Origin: Rhizobium sp. Q54
GTDB lineage: Bacteria > Pseudomonadota > Alphaproteobacteria > Micropepsales > Micropepsaceae
DNA: 62,891 nucleotides
NCBI GenBank assembly: GCA_945860165.1
Contig: CAMAPL010000015.1
Span: 1 to 62,891, forward strand
Direction of reading: 5' to 3'
Program-made: the position numbers and the translations under genes
Shown: piece by piece, positions 38,744 to 51,077 of the stretch
Layout: each line of letters begins with the position of its first letter
Numbering within the stretch: position 1 is the first letter of the stretch
Notes under the pieces: generated by a model
What the model saw: the letters and a program-made list of their open reading frames with translations, nothing else
Told to the model about the DNA's origin: nothing
Databases searched by the model: none

Positions 38744-39462
38744 CAGAAAAACACCTCGCCCGCCGCGATGGTGGTGACCTTGCCCTGCTCGTTCAGCAAA
38801 AGTGCGCCGTTGCCGTCAATGCCTTCGAACACGCCATGGCGGGTTTCATGCGGCAGGCGGGCGCGGATGGGAAGGCCCAGCCCGCCGGCCCGTGCCAGCC
38901 AGGCCGCGCGCAATGTCTCAAAACCACCGCTCATCCAAGCATCATACCAGTGGGCGAAGCGCGCGGCGAGCAGGGCCAAGGCGTCATCCGGCGACGGCGG
39001 CTCTACAAATTTCGCCAGCGCCGTGGCGGGAAACTCTGTATTCGCGGGCGCGGCGGCCAAATTGATGCCGATACCCACCGCCAGCCAATCAGGACCGGAT
39101 TCCAGCAGGATGCCCGCCAGTTTCTTGCCGTCGGCCAGCACATCGTTGGGCCATTTGACCGTGATCGCCGTGGCGGGCGCGAAATACGCCGCCACATCGG
39201 CCACCGCCAAAGCGGCGGCAAAGGATAATTGCGCTGTGGCCTCACGCGGCACACTCGGGCGCAGCAACAGGGTGGCCGCCAGGTTACCGCTTAGTGTTTC
39301 CCAGCTGCGGCCGCGCCGCCCGCGCCCGGCGCTCTGGCGCTCCGTCATGATCCAGAGCGGGCCGCGCTCGCCCGCTTGCGCCAGGCGGCAGGCTTCGCTG
39401 TTGGTCGAATCCAGTTCGACATGCCGCGCCAGCGCATAGCCTTGCGGCCAGATGGTCATCAA
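38743..39462 (-). CDS. birA: Biotin-[acetyl-CoA-carboxylase] ligase, monofunctional
   Basis: BirA attaches biotin to the carrier domain of biotin enzymes. The 239-residue form has only the catalytic and C-terminal domains; the N-terminal DNA-binding HTH of E. coli BirA is missing, so it cannot repress. SAGRGRRGRSW is the biotinyl-AMP loop and KWPNDVLADGKKLAGIL the biotin site. The start overlaps the nuoN end by 4 bp. Confidence 0.94.
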   Translation of the reverse strand: MMTIWPQGYALARHVELDSTNSEACRLAQAGERGPLWIMTERQSAGRGRRGRSWETLSGNLAATLLLRPSVPREATAQLSFAAALAVADVAAYFAPATAITVKWPNDVLADGKKLAGILLESGPDWLAVGIGINLAAAPANTEFPATALAKFVEPPSPDDALALLAARFAHWYDAWMSGGFETLRAAWLARAGGLGLPIRARLPHETRHGVFEGIDGNGALLLNEQGKVTTIAAGEVFF

Positions 39463-40895
39463 GGAAACAGGGAGCGGGCGGCCGCGTCGGCGGCATTGAT
39501 CAGGGGCGACGGCGCGACCAGCAGCACCAGGGTCACCGCGCCCGAGACCAGCATAATCGCGGTCGAGCCGAACGCCCTGCCCTTGTCCAGCGCCGGCGCA
39601 GGTTCATTGAAGAACATGATGGCGGTCAGGCGCAGGTAATAGACAAGGCCCACACTGCTGGCCAGCACGCCGATCACCGACGGCCAGATCAGCCCGGCCT
39701 CGATTGCTGACAGGAAGATGTAGAATTTGGCGACAAAACCGGCCAGCGGCGGCAGGCCCGCCAGGCTGAGGAACAGCATCGAGAAGAGCAGCGCCAGTTT
39801 CAGGTCGGTGCGCGCCAGGCCCGCCAGGTCGGAAATATTCTCCACCGCCTTGCCGTCGCGCCGCATCGCCTGGATACAGGCAAAGACACCGATATTGGTG
39901 GCGACATAGACCGCCAGATAGATCAACACACCGCGCACGCCCAGGGTGGTGCCCGCCGCCAGGCCCAACAGTGCATAGCCCATATGGCCGATGGAGCTGT
40001 AGGCCATCAGGCGCTTGATGTTGGTCTGGCCTATGGCAGCGACGGCGCCCAGCACCATGCTGAGGACCGAGATGAAGATGATGATCTGGCGCCACTGATG
40101 GATCAGGTCGGGGAACGGAATGAGGATGGCGCGCAGGAACAGGCACAGCGCCGCCACCTTGGCGGCGGTGGCGAAATAGGCAGTGACCGGGGTGGGCGCG
40201 CCTTCGTAAACGTCGGGCGTCCACATATGGAACGGCACGGCGGAGACCTTGAAGGCGAGTCCCGCGATCAGGAAGACAAGACCGAAGATCACGCCAAGGC
40301 CCGCGCCACTGGCGGCGGTAACAGAAGCAATGGCGGCGAACTCGGTAGAACCGGTAAAGCCGTAGATCAGCGAGATGCCGTATAGCAGCATGCCCGACGA
40401 CAGCGCTCCCAGGACGAAATATTTCAGGCCCGCTTCGGTGGACCGCAGGTTGTCGCGGTTGAAGGAGGCCAGCACGTACAACGCCAGGGATTGCAGCTCC
40501 AGTCCCATATAAAGCGACAGGAAGCTGGCAGACGACACCATCAGCATCATGCCCAGGGTCGCGAGCACCATCAGGACAGGCAGTTCAAAGCGCGACAGGT
40601 TAAGGCGCGCGAAATACTCCTCCGCCAGCAGGATGCTCAGCGCCGCGCCGACCAGGATCAGCAGCTTGGCGAAACGCGAAAAACCGTCGGAGACAAAGGC
40701 ATTGTGGAAGGCGGTGGCCTGTTCCGGCCCTATCACGCAGGCGAGACCGGCGGCGAGCAACAGCGCGATGGCACCCCAGCTGATCAGCGGCGCGGTCTTT
40801 TCACCGCCGATAGCACCCGCCAGCAGCAGCGCCATGGCGCCGATCGCCAGGATCAGTTCGGGAAGCAGGACCATAAGGTCGGCGCAGAGGTTCAC
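39459..40895 (-). CDS. nuoN: NADH-quinone oxidoreductase subunit N
   Basis: NuoN is one of the three Mrp-antiporter-like proton channels of complex I. It has 478 residues with about 14 membrane segments. The conserved lysine-containing helices appear in [20 protein letters not shown] and in [15 protein letters not shown]. It overlaps nuoM by 4 bp at its start and birA at its end. Confidence 0.96.
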   Translation of the reverse strand: MNLCADLMVLLPELILAIGAMALLLAGAIGGEKTAPLISWGAIALLLAAGLACVIGPEQATAFHNAFVSDGFSRFAKLLILVGAALSILLAEEYFARLNLSRFELPVLMVLATLGMMLMVSSASFLSLYMGLELQSLALYVLASFNRDNLRSTEAGLKYFVLGALSSGMLLYGISLIYGFTGSTEFAAIASVTAASGAGLGVIFGLVFLIAGLAFKVSAVPFHMWTPDVYEGAPTPVTAYFATAAKVAALCLFLRAILIPFPDLIHQWRQIIIFISVLSMVLGAVAAIGQTNIKRLMAYSSIGHMGYALLGLAAGTTLGVRGVLIYLAVYVATNIGVFACIQAMRRDGKAVENISDLAGLARTDLKLALLFSMLFLSLAGLPPLAGFVAKFYIFLSAIEAGLIWPSVIGVLASSVGLVYYLRLTAIMFFNEPAPALDKGRAFGSTAIMLVSGAVTLVLLVAPSPLINAADAAARSLFP

Positions 40896-42409
40896 TGTGC
40901 GGCTTCCTTCTGCACGATAGCGACTTTGCCGCCAGCCTTATCCATCGCCAACGCGGTCTTGTTGTCGTTGATCAGCTTGGCCACGGCGGGCGTGGTGACG
41001 TCGAACACCGGCTTGGGATAGATGCCCAGCCCGATGGTGATAATCACCAGCGGCGCCAGCAGGGCAATTTCCCGCGGCGTCAGGTCCTGGATGGTCTTGA
41101 GCGACGGCTTGACCAGCGCCCCGAAGATGATGCGGCGGTAGAGGAACAACGCATAGGCCGCCGACAGGATCACGCCGGTCGCCGAGAAGATCGCCAGCCA
41201 GCTATTGTGCAGGAAGGCACCCAGCATGGTGAGGAATTCGCCGATGAAGCCGCTGGTGCCCGGCATGCCGACATTGGCCAGCGTAAAGACCATGAAAAAG
41301 GCGGCATAGAGCGGCATGCGGTTGACCAGCCCGCCATAGGCGGCGATCTCGCGGGTGTGGATGCGGTCGTAAACCACGCCGACACAGAGGAACAGTGCGC
41401 CCGACACCACGCCGTGACTGAGCATCTGGAAGATGCCGCCCTCGATGCCCTGATGGTTGACGGTGAAGATACCCATGGTGACGAAGCCCATATGGGCGAC
41501 AGACGAGTAAGCGATCAGCTTCTTCATGTCCTCCTGCGCCAGCGCCACCAGCGAGGTGTAGATGATGGCGATGAGCGACATGGAAAAGACCAGCGGCGCG
41601 AACATCTCGGTGGCCGAGGGGAACATCGGCAGCGAGAAGCACAGGAAGCCGTAACCGCCCATCTTCAACAGGATGCCCGCCAGGATGACGGAGCCTGCGG
41701 TGGGAGCTTCGACATGGGCATCCGGCAGCCAGGTATGGACCGGCCACATCGGCATCTTGACCGCGAAGCTAGCGAAGAAGGCCAGCCACAACCAGGTCTG
41801 CATATGGGGCGGGAAGTTCGGATTCTCCAGCAGCGCCACGATGTCGGTGGTGCCCGTGTACCAGTACATGCTCATGATCGCGAGCAGCATCAGCACCGAG
41901 CCGATAAAGGTGTAGAGGAAGAACTTGAAGCTGGCATAGACGCGCCGCTTGCCGCCCCACACGCCGATGATCAGGAACATCGGGATCAGGCCGCCCTCGA
42001 ACAGCACATAGAACAGCACCAGATCCAGCGCGCAGAACACGCCGATCATCATGGTTTCCAGCACCAGAAAAGCGACCATATATTCGGCGACGCGGGTCTC
42101 GATGGATTCCCAGCTGGCCAGGATACAGAACGGCATCAGCCCCGCCGTCAGCACCACGAACAGCATCGAAATGCCGTCCACGCCCATATGATAAGAGATG
42201 CCGCCGCCCAGCCAGTCCAGCTTTTCGACCAGCTGGAAGCCGGGATTGGAATTGTCGAAATTGGCCCATATCAAAAGCGACAGGGCGAAGACGACTACCG
42301 TCGTGCCCAGCGCGATCCAGCGCGCGCTTTGCGCCTTGGGCACCACCAGAATGGCCAGCGCGCCCAGCAGGGGCACGAAGGTGCAAAGAGAGAGAATGGG
42401 CAGGCTCAT
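40892..42409 (-). CDS. nuoM: NADH-quinone oxidoreductase subunit M
   Basis: NuoM is a proton-pumping antiporter-like subunit of complex I. ATG at 42409 ([16 protein letters not shown]) overlaps the nuoL stop by 4 bp; 505 residues. About 14 membrane segments include [21 protein letters not shown] and [16 protein letters not shown] with the channel lysines. The glutamate of the TM5 region lies in [11 protein letters not shown]. Confidence 0.96.
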   Translation of the reverse strand: MSLPILSLCTFVPLLGALAILVVPKAQSARWIALGTTVVVFALSLLIWANFDNSNPGFQLVEKLDWLGGGISYHMGVDGISMLFVVLTAGLMPFCILASWESIETRVAEYMVAFLVLETMMIGVFCALDLVLFYVLFEGGLIPMFLIIGVWGGKRRVYASFKFFLYTFIGSVLMLLAIMSMYWYTGTTDIVALLENPNFPPHMQTWLWLAFFASFAVKMPMWPVHTWLPDAHVEAPTAGSVILAGILLKMGGYGFLCFSLPMFPSATEMFAPLVFSMSLIAIIYTSLVALAQEDMKKLIAYSSVAHMGFVTMGIFTVNHQGIEGGIFQMLSHGVVSGALFLCVGVVYDRIHTREIAAYGGLVNRMPLYAAFFMVFTLANVGMPGTSGFIGEFLTMLGAFLHNSWLAIFSATGVILSAAYALFLYRRIIFGALVKPSLKTIQDLTPREIALLAPLVIITIGLGIYPKPVFDVTTPAVAKLINDNKTALAMDKAGGKVAIVQKEAAQ

Positions 42410-44427
42410 GGCGCGCCTCCCGAAATCATGAACCAGGTCGCCAGCCCGACCACGCCCAGCAGCATCGCCAGCGCATAGTGATAGACATAGCCGGTCTGCA
42501 GCCGGACCGCGCCGCGCGTCGCGTCCAGCACCCGGGCGGCGATGCCGTCGGGACCCAGCCCGTCGATCACCGTGCCGTCGCCGCGCTTCCACAGGAAACG
42601 GCCGAACCGCCGCGCCGGACGGACGAACAGAAAATCATACAGCTCGTCGAAATACCACTTGTTGTAGAAGAACAGGTACAGCAGGCCCTGTTTTGCCTGC
42701 ATCCGCGCCGCGACTTCAGGATGCAGGATGTAATAGTAATAGGCGATCAGGAAGCCGATGGCGGTGACCACCAGCGGCCCGAACTCCACCCACAGCGGCA
42801 GATGGCCTTCATGGCCCTCGACCACCACCAGCGAATGACGCCAGAATTCGTGGGCGCCCTCGCCCAGGAAGGCATGGAAGAATCCGGCACCCGCGAACAG
42901 CGCACCCAGCGCCAGGATGCCCAGCGGCACCAGCATCACCAGCGGCGCTTCATGCACTTCGCTGAGCTTGGGAGCGTGATGGTGACCATGATCGTTTTCC
43001 AACGGCTCGTCATGGGCGTGATCGTCCGCCGGCTGATGGCCGTGATCGACATGGGCATCACCGCGATAGGGACCGTGGAAGGTCATCAGGAACTGGCGCC
43101 AGGCATAGAAGCTGGTCATGCCGGCGGCGAGCAGCAGCAGGGTGAAGGCGTAGGAGCCAACACCGCTATGGGCTGCGAAGGCCGAATTGATGATCGCATC
43201 CTTGGAATAGAAGCCGGCAAAGCCAATATGTAGCAGCGGGATTCCGACACCGGTCAGCGCCAGGTTTCCGATCAGCATCATGGCCCAGGTGAAGGGAATG
43301 GCCTTGTAGAGGCCGCCCATCTTGCGCATTTCCTGCTCGTGATGCATCGCATGGATCACCGAGCCGGCACCCAGGAACAGCAGCGCCTTGAAGAAGGCGT
43401 GCGTGAACAGGTGGAACATGGCGGCGTTGTAGGCCATCACGCCGGCGGCGGCGAACATGTAACCCAGCTGGCTACAGGTGGAATAGGCGATCACCCGCTT
43501 GATGTCGTTCTGGAACAGACCGACCGTCGCGGCGAAGAAGGCGGTGGTGGCGCCGACAATGGTCACGAAGGCCAGCGCCGTGGGCGCCAGCTGGAACATG
43601 GGTGAGCAGCGGCAGACCAGGAACACGCCCGCCGTCACCATGGTGGCGGCATGGATCAGGGCCGAGACGGGGGTCGGGCCTTCCATCGCGTCCGGCAGCC
43701 AGGTGTGCAGGCCCAGCTGGGCCGACTTGCCCATCGCGCCGACGAACAGCAGCAGGCAGAGCGTGGTGAGGATGTCGGGGTAGAAGCCGGCGAATTCGAA
43801 GGTCCTGCCGACCATGGACGGGGCGGCGGCAAAGACCTCGTCAAAGTCCAGGGTACCGAACACCGCCCAGATGCCGAAGATGCCCAGCGCGAATCCGAAA
43901 TCGCCGACGCGGTTGACGATGAAGGCTTTCATGGCGGCGGCATTGGCCGAGGGCCGGGTGTGCCAGAAGCCGATCAGCAAGTATGAGGCCAGGCCTACGC
44001 CTTCCCAGCCGAAGAACAGCTGCAGGAAGTTGTTGGCCGTCACCAGCATCAGCATGGCGAAGGTGAACAGCGACAGGTACGAGAAGAAACGCGCCCGGTG
44101 CGGATCGTCCGCCATGTAACCGAAGGAATAGAGGTGCACCAGCGACGACACGCCGGTCACCACCACCAGCATCACCGCCGTGATCGTATCGACACGCACC
44201 ATCCAGTCGGCTACGAAGCTGCCGGAATGAATCCAGGACAGGATCGGAATGATCTGGGTTTCACCGCCGCCCAGCGCGACCTGGGTGAAAGCCACGACCG
44301 ACAGCGCCGCGGACACGAACAATAGTCCGGTGGTGACAAGTTCGCTGGCGCGGGCGCCGATGACGCGCCCGAACAGGCCCGCGATCACGGAGCCCAGAAG
44401 CGGCAGGAAGACGATGGCGGCGTACAT
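42406..44427 (-). CDS. nuoL: NADH-quinone oxidoreductase subunit L, with His-rich loop
   Basis: NuoL is the distal antiporter-like subunit and carries the long lateral helix. The 673 residues include [20 protein letters not shown] and [18 protein letters not shown]. Residues about 450-485 form a loop very rich in His and Asp ([19 protein letters not shown], then NDHGHHHAP) between membrane segments; such loops occur in some NuoL proteins but this one is dense. It starts 1 bp after nuoK and overlaps nuoM by 4 bp. Confidence 0.96.
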   Translation of the reverse strand: MYAAIVFLPLLGSVIAGLFGRVIGARASELVTTGLLFVSAALSVVAFTQVALGGGETQIIPILSWIHSGSFVADWMVRVDTITAVMLVVVTGVSSLVHLYSFGYMADDPHRARFFSYLSLFTFAMLMLVTANNFLQLFFGWEGVGLASYLLIGFWHTRPSANAAAMKAFIVNRVGDFGFALGIFGIWAVFGTLDFDEVFAAAPSMVGRTFEFAGFYPDILTTLCLLLFVGAMGKSAQLGLHTWLPDAMEGPTPVSALIHAATMVTAGVFLVCRCSPMFQLAPTALAFVTIVGATTAFFAATVGLFQNDIKRVIAYSTCSQLGYMFAAAGVMAYNAAMFHLFTHAFFKALLFLGAGSVIHAMHHEQEMRKMGGLYKAIPFTWAMMLIGNLALTGVGIPLLHIGFAGFYSKDAIINSAFAAHSGVGSYAFTLLLLAAGMTSFYAWRQFLMTFHGPYRGDAHVDHGHQPADDHAHDEPLENDHGHHHAPKLSEVHEAPLVMLVPLGILALGALFAGAGFFHAFLGEGAHEFWRHSLVVVEGHEGHLPLWVEFGPLVVTAIGFLIAYYYYILHPEVAARMQAKQGLLYLFFYNKWYFDELYDFLFVRPARRFGRFLWKRGDGTVIDGLGPDGIAARVLDATRGAVRLQTGYVYHYALAMLLGVVGLATWFMISGGAP

Positions 44428-44428
44428 G

Positions 44429-44737
44429 CTAGCCCTTCATCATATTGACGTCCTCAACCGCGATGGTGCCGCGGTTGCGGAAATAGACGACCAGAATGGC
44501 CAGCCCGATGGCGGCCTCGGCGGCGGCGACGGTCAACACGAACAGCGCAAAGACCTGGCCCACCAGATCGCCCAGATAGACCGAGAAGGCGACAAAATTG
44601 ATGTTCACCGCCAGCAGGATCAGCTCCACCGACATCAGGATGATGATGATGTTCTTGCGGTTGAGGAAAATGCCCATTACCCCGATGGTGAACAGGATGG
44701 CCGCAACGGTGAGATATTGGGTGAGACCGATAACCAT
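44429..44737 (-). CDS. nuoK: NADH-quinone oxidoreductase subunit K
   Basis: NuoK is a small three-helix membrane subunit of complex I in the proton path. It has 102 residues; the conserved membrane Glu residues lie in [11 protein letters not shown] and [13 protein letters not shown]. The start shares one base with the nuoJ end. Confidence 0.96.
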   Translation of the reverse strand: MVIGLTQYLTVAAILFTIGVMGIFLNRKNIIIILMSVELILLAVNINFVAFSVYLGDLVGQVFALFVLTVAAAEAAIGLAILVVYFRNRGTIAVEDVNMMKG

Positions 44738-45354
44738 TATACGCCCCCCTCTGACCCTTGGCCCGGCTTGAGATCATGCATGTCCACCGCCATGGCGGCG
44801 GTGCGCGCATTCTGGACGGAGATCACCTGGCGGCGCACGCCGGGGCGCGAACGCAGGGTCAGAACGATGGCGCCGATCATCGCCACCAGCAGCACCAGCC
44901 CAGCGATCTGGAAGTAGTAGATGTAGTCTGTATAGAGGATGCGCCCCAGCGCCTCGGTATTGGTGATGCCGGCCGGCGTGGCACTGGCCATCGCCGATTG
45001 GGCGACGGGCTTGAGCACCCAGGCGCTGCCCGCCATCACCAGCTCGGCCACCAGGATCAGTCCGATCAGCGCGCCGAAGGGCAGATATTGCAGGCTGCCA
45101 CGCTTCAGTTCGGCGAAATCGATGTCCAGCATCATCACCACGAACAGGAACAGCACGGCGACGGCGCCGACATAGACCACAATCAGGATCATCGCCAAGA
45201 ACTCCGCCCCCAGCAGCACGAACAGGCCGGCGGCATTGAAAAAGGCCAGGATCAGGAACAGCACGGAATGCACGGGGTTGCGCGCGGCAATGACCATGAC
45301 CGCGCTGGCGATCAGGATCGCCGAGAAGAAGTAGAAGGCTATCGCTTCAAACAT
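44737..45354 (-). CDS. nuoJ: NADH-quinone oxidoreductase subunit J
   Basis: NuoJ is a five-helix membrane subunit next to NuoA and NuoK. The 205 residues contain [19 protein letters not shown], the family's best-conserved helix with the pi-bulge region. The hydrophilic C-terminal tail (about 40 residues) is in the cytoplasm. It lies 14 bp after nuoI. Confidence 0.95.
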   Translation of the reverse strand: MFEAIAFYFFSAILIASAVMVIAARNPVHSVLFLILAFFNAAGLFVLLGAEFLAMILIVVYVGAVAVLFLFVVMMLDIDFAELKRGSLQYLPFGALIGLILVAELVMAGSAWVLKPVAQSAMASATPAGITNTEALGRILYTDYIYYFQIAGLVLLVAMIGAIVLTLRSRPGVRRQVISVQNARTAAMAVDMHDLKPGQGSEGGV

Positions 45355-45368
45355 TCGTTTTCCTGCGC

Positions 45369-45854
45369 CTAACGATAAGGCGCGTCCAGTTCCAGATTAC
45401 GGGCAATTTCGCGTTCCCAGCGGTCGCCATTCGCGAGCAGCCGGTTCTTGTCGTAGTAAAGTTCTTCGCGCGTCTCGGTGGAGAACTCGAAATTCGGCCC
45501 TTCCACGATCGCGTCCACCGGGCAGGCTTCCTGGCAGAAGCCGCAATAGATGCACTTCACCATGTCGATGTCATAGCGGGTGGTGCGGCGCGAACCGTCT
45601 TCGCGCGGTTCCGCCTCGATGGTGATGGCCTGGGCCGGGCAGATCGCCTCGCACAATTTGCAGGCGATGCAGCGTTCTTCGCCATTGGCATAGCGGCGCA
45701 GCGCATGTTCGCCGCGAAAGCGCGGGCTCAGCGGCCCCTTCTCGAAAGGATAGTTCAGGGTCGCCTTGGGGGCGAAGAAATAGCGCATGGTCAGGATGAA
45801 GCTCTGGATGAACTCCCAGAAGAAAATCTGACGCGCGGTACGGTCGAAGTTCAT
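45369..45854 (-). CDS. nuoI: NADH-quinone oxidoreductase subunit I
   Basis: NuoI carries iron-sulfur clusters N6a and N6b in the peripheral arm. It has 161 residues with two ferredoxin motifs, [12 protein letters not shown] and [12 protein letters not shown], plus [10 protein letters not shown]. It starts 7 bp after nuoH. Confidence 0.97.
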   Translation of the reverse strand: MNFDRTARQIFFWEFIQSFILTMRYFFAPKATLNYPFEKGPLSPRFRGEHALRRYANGEERCIACKLCEAICPAQAITIEAEPREDGSRRTTRYDIDMVKCIYCGFCQEACPVDAIVEGPNFEFSTETREELYYDKNRLLANGDRWEREIARNLELDAPYR

Positions 45855-45861
45855 AAATGCC

Positions 45862-46893
45862 TCACGCGGGCTGACGGAAGACGAGGACCCAGGCCGCCGT
45901 CACCACCACCCACAAAAGCGACGTCGGCAGGAACACCTTCCAGCCCAGACGCATCAACTGGTCATAGCGGTAGCGCGGCACCATGGCCTTCACCATCGCG
46001 AACATAAAGAAGAAGAAACAGATTTTCAGCAGGAACCAAAGAATCCCAGGCACGGCGTTGAGGGGCCAGATATCCAGCGGCGGCAGCCAGCCGCCCAGGA
46101 ACAGGATCGAGCACATCGCGCACATCAGGACGATGGACAGATACTCGCCCAGGAAGAACAGCAGGAACGGGGTCGAGGAATATTCCACGAAGAAGCCTGC
46201 CACCAGTTCGCTTTCCGCTTCGACCAGGTCGAAGGGCGGGCGGTTGGTTTCCGCCAGCGCCGAGACGAAGAAGATCGGCAGCATGGGGAACAGGATAGTG
46301 AAAACGAACCAGTGATTTTGCTGTGCTTCAACGATCTTGGACAGGTTCAAGGAACCCGCGAACAACAGCACGGTGATGATGACAAAGCCGATGGAGACTT
46401 CATACGACACCATCTGGGCCGCAGCGCGCAGCGCCGAAAGGAAGGGGTACTTCGAGTTCGAGGCCCAGCCCGCCATGATGATGCCATAGACGCCCAGCGA
46501 CGACATCGCGAACAGGTACAGAATGCCGACATTGATATCGGCCACCACCCAGCCCTTGTCCAGCGGCACCACCGCCCAGCCGGCAAAGGCCAGGGTCACG
46601 GTGACCAGCGGGGCCAGCATGAAGACGACCTTGTTGGAGCCCGCCGGGATGATCACTTCCTTGAGCAGGAACTTGGTCAGGTCGGCGAAGGTCTGCAGCA
46701 GGCCGAAGGGACCCACCACATTGGGACCGCGCCGCATCTGCACCGCCGCCCAGATCTTGCGGTCGGCCAGCAGCAGATAGGCGATCATCACCAGCAGCAC
46801 CACGTCGAAGATCAGGATCGACAGGAACTGGCTGAGGAACCACGCGAAGGAGTGGTTCATGCCCAGGCCGGCAAAGAGATCGGTGAAAAGCAT
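45862..46893 (-). CDS. nuoH: NADH-quinone oxidoreductase subunit H
   Basis: NuoH forms much of the quinone-binding chamber at the membrane junction. ATG at 46893 overlaps the nuoG stop by one base (TAATG); 343 residues, eight membrane segments. [18 protein letters not shown] and [20 protein letters not shown] are the diagnostic segments, the latter with conserved acidic residues. Confidence 0.96.
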   Translation of the reverse strand: MLFTDLFAGLGMNHSFAWFLSQFLSILIFDVVLLVMIAYLLLADRKIWAAVQMRRGPNVVGPFGLLQTFADLTKFLLKEVIIPAGSNKVVFMLAPLVTVTLAFAGWAVVPLDKGWVVADINVGILYLFAMSSLGVYGIIMAGWASNSKYPFLSALRAAAQMVSYEVSIGFVIITVLLFAGSLNLSKIVEAQQNHWFVFTILFPMLPIFFVSALAETNRPPFDLVEAESELVAGFFVEYSSTPFLLFFLGEYLSIVLMCAMCSILFLGGWLPPLDIWPLNAVPGILWFLLKICFFFFMFAMVKAMVPRYRYDQLMRLGWKVFLPTSLLWVVVTAAWVLVFRQPA

Positions 46894-49040
46894 TATTCCG
46901 CCGCCATCTTCGTGGAGCCGGAGACGAACTCGCGGCTGCATAGCGCCATGGTCTCGCTGGCCCGCGCAACCGGGTTGGTCAGATAGAAATCGGTGATCGC
47001 GGCAGTGACCGGCGCATGCTCCAGCGCACCGCTTTCGCCGATCCCGCCCCAGGTCGTGGCCGCGGTGTCGGAATGGACCGGCGAGTCATTGAGCGTGGCG
47101 AAATGCGTCACATCCTTTTCGAGCGCGGCGATCAGCGTGGCGCGGTCGTCATAGGGCAGCTTTACGCCCAGAACCTCGGACAGCGCCCGCAGGATGGCCC
47201 AGTCTTCCTTGGCCTCGCCCGGCGGGAAGGTGGCGCGGCGGGCGCGCTGCACCCTGCCCTCGAAATTGGCATAGAGGCCGTCTTTTTCGGTATAGGCGGC
47301 GCCTGGCAGAACCACATCGGCATGATGCGCCCCGGCATCGCCGTGGCTGCCCTGATAGACGATGAAGGCGCGGCCCAGATGGGCGACATCGAGCTCGTCC
47401 GCGCCCAGCAGGTATATAAAGTCGATCTCACCCTTCTGTGCGCCGTCGACGATGCCAGCGACATCGCGGCCATTTGCGCCGGGCAGAAAACCCAGGTCGA
47501 GCGCCGCCACGCGCGACGCGGCGGTGTGCAGAATGTTGAAGCCGTTCCAGCCGCCTTCGGCGTGGGGTCCGGCCGGACCGATCATGCCGGTATCGCCGGC
47601 GATCTTGGCGGCCAGTTTCAGGATGACGGCGCCATCCTTGCGGGTGAGCGCACCAGCGCCCAGCACGATCATGGGACGCTTGGCATCGCCCAGGATTTTC
47701 GCGAAATCATGGCTGCCGCTGGCGATCTGCTCCAGCACCGCAATATCAGTGCCCAGTTGCTCGGCCGGATAGGTCAGGTCCACCGCCGGGCCGATATTGG
47801 CGATCTTCACGCCGCTGGCCAGCCAGGCCTTGCGGATGCGGGCGTTCAGCACCGGCGCGTCCCAGCGCGGATTGGCGCCCACCAGCAGGATGGCGTCGGC
47901 AGCTTCCACGCCCGCAATGGTGGAATTGAACAGATAGGTCTGGCGCGGGATCTTTTGGCCGGAAGAATTGGCCGCGATTTTCGCGCCATCCTGGCGGCAA
48001 TCGATATTGGAGACACGCAGGGCGCCCATCAGGTCCTTCAGCGCCTTGATCTCTTCGGCCGCGGCCAGATCGCCGACAATGGCGGCCATGCGGTCCGGCA
48101 CCGTGTCCTTCACCTTGGCGGCGATGGCGGCAAAGGCTTCGGCCCAGCTTGCGGGCTTCAGCTTGCCGCCGACGCGGATATAGGGCCGGTCGAGACGCTG
48201 GCGCGAAAGCCCGTCACAGGCATGACGCGTCTTGTCAGAAATCCATTCCTCATTGATCTCTTCGTTCAGGCGCGGCAGCACCCGCATCACCTGCGGGCCG
48301 CGCGTGTCGACCCGGATGTTGCAGCCCTGCGCATCCATCACGTCGACGCTTTCGGTCTTGCGCAGCTCCCAAGGGCGGGCGTTGAAGGCATAGGGCTTAG
48401 ACGTCAACGCGCCCACCGGGCACAGGTCCACCACATTGCCGGACAGTTCAGACGCGAACGCCTTCTCCAGATAGGTGGTGATTTCCATGTCCTCGCCGCG
48501 CCCCGTCGCGCCCAGGTCGGGCACGCCAGCGACTTCGGTGGCAAAGCGCACGCAGCGGGTGCACTGGATGCAGCGGGTCATGATGGTCGCAACTAGCGGG
48601 CCCATATACTTGTCTTCGACGGCGCGCTTGTTCTCGTTGAAGCGGTGGAAGGCGGCGCGGCCATAGCCCATCGCCTGGTCCTGCAGGTCGCACTCGCCGC
48701 CCTGGTCGCAGATCGGGCAATCCAGCGGATGATTGATCAGCAGGAATTCCATCACGCCTTCGCGGGCCTTGCGCGCATACGGCGAAGTCGTGTTGATCTT
48801 GGCGGGCGTGCCGTCCTTGTTGGGAAAGATGTCCTTGACCTGCAAGGCGCAGCTGGCTTGCGGCTTGGGCGCGCCGACCCATTCCACCAGGCACATGCGG
48901 CAATTGCCCGCCACCGACAGGCGCTCGTGATAGCAGAAGCGCGGAATCTCCGCGCCGGCCTGCTCACAGGCCTGCAGCAGGGTCAGGTTTTCTTCCGCTT
49001 CGACTTCCTTGCCGTCAACGATCAGCTTGCGCGCGGCCAT
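46893..49040 (-). CDS. nuoG: NADH-quinone oxidoreductase subunit G
   Basis: NuoG carries clusters N1b, N4 and N5. The 715-residue protein has the N-terminal 2Fe-2S motif ([15 protein letters not shown]), the HxxxCxxC segment around [18 protein letters not shown] and the [10 protein letters not shown] motif. A degenerate molybdopterin-oxidoreductase domain follows. It starts 3 bp after nuoF. Confidence 0.96.
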   Translation of the reverse strand: MAARKLIVDGKEVEAEENLTLLQACEQAGAEIPRFCYHERLSVAGNCRMCLVEWVGAPKPQASCALQVKDIFPNKDGTPAKINTTSPYARKAREGVMEFLLINHPLDCPICDQGGECDLQDQAMGYGRAAFHRFNENKRAVEDKYMGPLVATIMTRCIQCTRCVRFATEVAGVPDLGATGRGEDMEITTYLEKAFASELSGNVVDLCPVGALTSKPYAFNARPWELRKTESVDVMDAQGCNIRVDTRGPQVMRVLPRLNEEINEEWISDKTRHACDGLSRQRLDRPYIRVGGKLKPASWAEAFAAIAAKVKDTVPDRMAAIVGDLAAAEEIKALKDLMGALRVSNIDCRQDGAKIAANSSGQKIPRQTYLFNSTIAGVEAADAILLVGANPRWDAPVLNARIRKAWLASGVKIANIGPAVDLTYPAEQLGTDIAVLEQIASGSHDFAKILGDAKRPMIVLGAGALTRKDGAVILKLAAKIAGDTGMIGPAGPHAEGGWNGFNILHTAASRVAALDLGFLPGANGRDVAGIVDGAQKGEIDFIYLLGADELDVAHLGRAFIVYQGSHGDAGAHHADVVLPGAAYTEKDGLYANFEGRVQRARRATFPPGEAKEDWAILRALSEVLGVKLPYDDRATLIAALEKDVTHFATLNDSPVHSDTAATTWGGIGESGALEHAPVTAAITDFYLTNPVARASETMALCSREFVSGSTKMAAE

Positions 49041-49043
49041 GGC

Positions 49044-50321
49044 TTACTCCGCTGCCAGTCGGGAAAAGTCGGCGATGCGTTTTTCGATTTCGGGGCGGAA
49101 GTGCCGGATCAGTCCCTGGATCGGCCAAGCCGCCGCGTCGCCCAGGGCGCAGATGGTGTGGCCTTCAATTTCCTTGCTGACTTCCTGCAGCAGGTCGATC
49201 TCGGACACCTGGGCATCGCCCTTCACCATGCGTGTCATCACCCGCCACATCCAGCCGGTGCCTTCGCGGCAGGGCGTGCACTGGCCGCAGCTTTCATGCT
49301 TGTAGAAATAGGCCAGCCGCTGGATCGCCTTGATCACGTCGGTGGACTTGTCCATCACGATCACGGCGGCGGTGCCAAGGCCCGTCTGCGCTGCTTTCAA
49401 ACTGTCGAAATCCATCAGGATGTCGTCGCAGGTGGCCTTGGGCAGCAGGGGCACCGAGGCGCCGCCCGGAATTACAGCCAGCAAATTGTCCCAGCCGCCG
49501 CGCACGCCGCCGGCATGACGCTCGATCAGCTCGCGCAGCGGAATGCCCATTTCCTCTTCGACATTGCAGGGTTTGTTCACATGGCCCGAGATGCAGAACA
49601 CCTTGGTGCCGGTATTGTTGGGCCGACCGATGCCGGCGAACCAGTCGCCGCCACGGCGCAGGATGGTCGGCGCCACCGCAATGCTCTCGACATTGTTGAC
49701 GGTGGTGGGACAGCCATAAAGGCCAACATTGGCCGGGAATGGCGGCTTCAGGCGCGGCTGGCCCTTTTTGCCTTCGAGCGATTCCAGCAGCGCAGTTTCC
49801 TCGCCGCAGATATAGGCCCCTGCCCCGTGATGGACGTAAAGGTCGAAATCCCAGCCATGGATATTGTTCTTACCGATCAGCTTTGCGGCATAGGCCTCAT
49901 CGACGGCGTGCTGCATCGCCTCGCGCTCGCGAATGAATTCTCCGCGCACATAGATGTAACAGGCGTGCGCCCGCATCGCGAAGCTGGCGACCAGGCACCC
50001 TTCGACCAGCGTATGCGGATCGTGACGCATGATGTCGCGATCCTTGCAGGTGCCCGGCTCGGACTCGTCGGCATTGACCACCAGGTAATGCGGACGCTCC
50101 TTCACTTCTTTCGGCATGAAGGACCATTTGAGTCCGGTGGGAAAACCGGCGCCGCCGCGGCCGCGCAGTCCCGACTTCTTCATGATGTCGATGATGCCGT
50201 CGGGGCCCAGCGCCAGGATGGCCTTAGTATTGTCCCACTGGCCGCGCTTCTTCGCAGCTTCCAGACCGGGGCTGTGGAGGCCGTACAAGTTGGTGAAAAT
50301 GCGGTCCTTGTCGGCGAGCAT
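49044..50321 (-). CDS. nuoF: NADH-quinone oxidoreductase subunit F
   Basis: NuoF binds NADH, FMN and cluster N3. The 425 residues include [16 protein letters not shown] (FMN and NADH site), [15 protein letters not shown], and [15 protein letters not shown] with a later Cys for the 4Fe-4S cluster. The start shares one base with the nuoE end. Confidence 0.97.
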   Translation of the reverse strand: MLADKDRIFTNLYGLHSPGLEAAKKRGQWDNTKAILALGPDGIIDIMKKSGLRGRGGAGFPTGLKWSFMPKEVKERPHYLVVNADESEPGTCKDRDIMRHDPHTLVEGCLVASFAMRAHACYIYVRGEFIREREAMQHAVDEAYAAKLIGKNNIHGWDFDLYVHHGAGAYICGEETALLESLEGKKGQPRLKPPFPANVGLYGCPTTVNNVESIAVAPTILRRGGDWFAGIGRPNNTGTKVFCISGHVNKPCNVEEEMGIPLRELIERHAGGVRGGWDNLLAVIPGGASVPLLPKATCDDILMDFDSLKAAQTGLGTAAVIVMDKSTDVIKAIQRLAYFYKHESCGQCTPCREGTGWMWRVMTRMVKGDAQVSEIDLLQEVSKEIEGHTICALGDAAAWPIQGLIRHFRPEIEKRIADFSRLAAE

Positions 50322-51073
50322 CAGGTGGCGGCTCCCGGCGGTTTTTGCTTGGGCGATTCACGGTCGCTGGCAGCCTTGGTCGGCTTCTTGGCGTCCGCAT
50401 CGGTGTTGGCGGGCTGCGGCGGCACCGGCGCGACAACCTTGTACTTGCCGATGATGGAGCCATCATACAGCGCCGCATCGGTCAGGCTGGTGGCGCCGCC
50501 CTCCGGCTCGGAGGATTTGCGTGCGTTCTGCGGGCCGGGCCTCAGCGCCTTGCCGGCGCGCAGATCGGCGATCATCTGTTCGGTGATTGGGCCGTCAATG
50601 TCTTCATAGAAGTCGCTGCCGATCTGCAGCATCGGCGCATTCACGCAGGCGCCCAGACATTCGACTTCCATCCAGCTGAACTTGCCGTCCACCGAAACCG
50701 TGTGCGGGTGCGGATGAATATGCTTCTTGCAAGCGTCCATCACAGCATCCGATCCGCGCAGCCAGCACGGCGTCGTGGTGCAGACCTGCACCAGATAGGT
50801 GCCGACCGGCTGCAGGTTGAACATGGTGTAGAAAGTCGCCACTTCCAGCACCCGGATGAAGGGCATGTTCAGCATCCTGGCGATGCTTTCGACCATGGGA
50901 TGGCTGACCCAGCCATCCTGCTCCTGGCCGCGCCACAGCAGCGAGATCACCGCGCTGGCCTGACGGCCTTGCGGATACTTCGCGATGGCCGCCTTGGCCC
51001 ATTCCGCATTTTCGCCATTGAACGCGAAACTGGCGGGCTGGATATCCGGCGGGGCAAGGCGGCGAAGCGACAT
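50321..51073 (-). CDS. nuoE: NADH-quinone oxidoreductase subunit E, with long C-terminal tail
   Basis: NuoE carries the 2Fe-2S cluster N1a. The thioredoxin-like domain has [10 protein letters not shown] and [13 protein letters not shown], giving the four cysteines. The protein is 250 residues; after residue about 175 there is a low-complexity tail rich in Pro, Lys and Ala ([20 protein letters not shown]), absent from short NuoE forms but seen in some Alphaproteobacteria. It begins 4 bp after the NTF2-like gene. Confidence 0.95.
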   Translation of the reverse strand: MSLRRLAPPDIQPASFAFNGENAEWAKAAIAKYPQGRQASAVISLLWRGQEQDGWVSHPMVESIARMLNMPFIRVLEVATFYTMFNLQPVGTYLVQVCTTTPCWLRGSDAVMDACKKHIHPHPHTVSVDGKFSWMEVECLGACVNAPMLQIGSDFYEDIDGPITEQMIADLRAGKALRPGPQNARKSSEPEGGATSLTDAALYDGSIIGKYKVVAPVPPQPANTDADAKKPTKAASDRESPKQKPPGAAT

Positions 51074-51077
51074 GGTC

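Noticed and set aside
41207-42478. Plus-strand frame opposite nuoM, rich in His, Asp and Gln
   Set aside because: It is an antisense shadow of membrane-protein codons and has no ribosome binding site or known domain.
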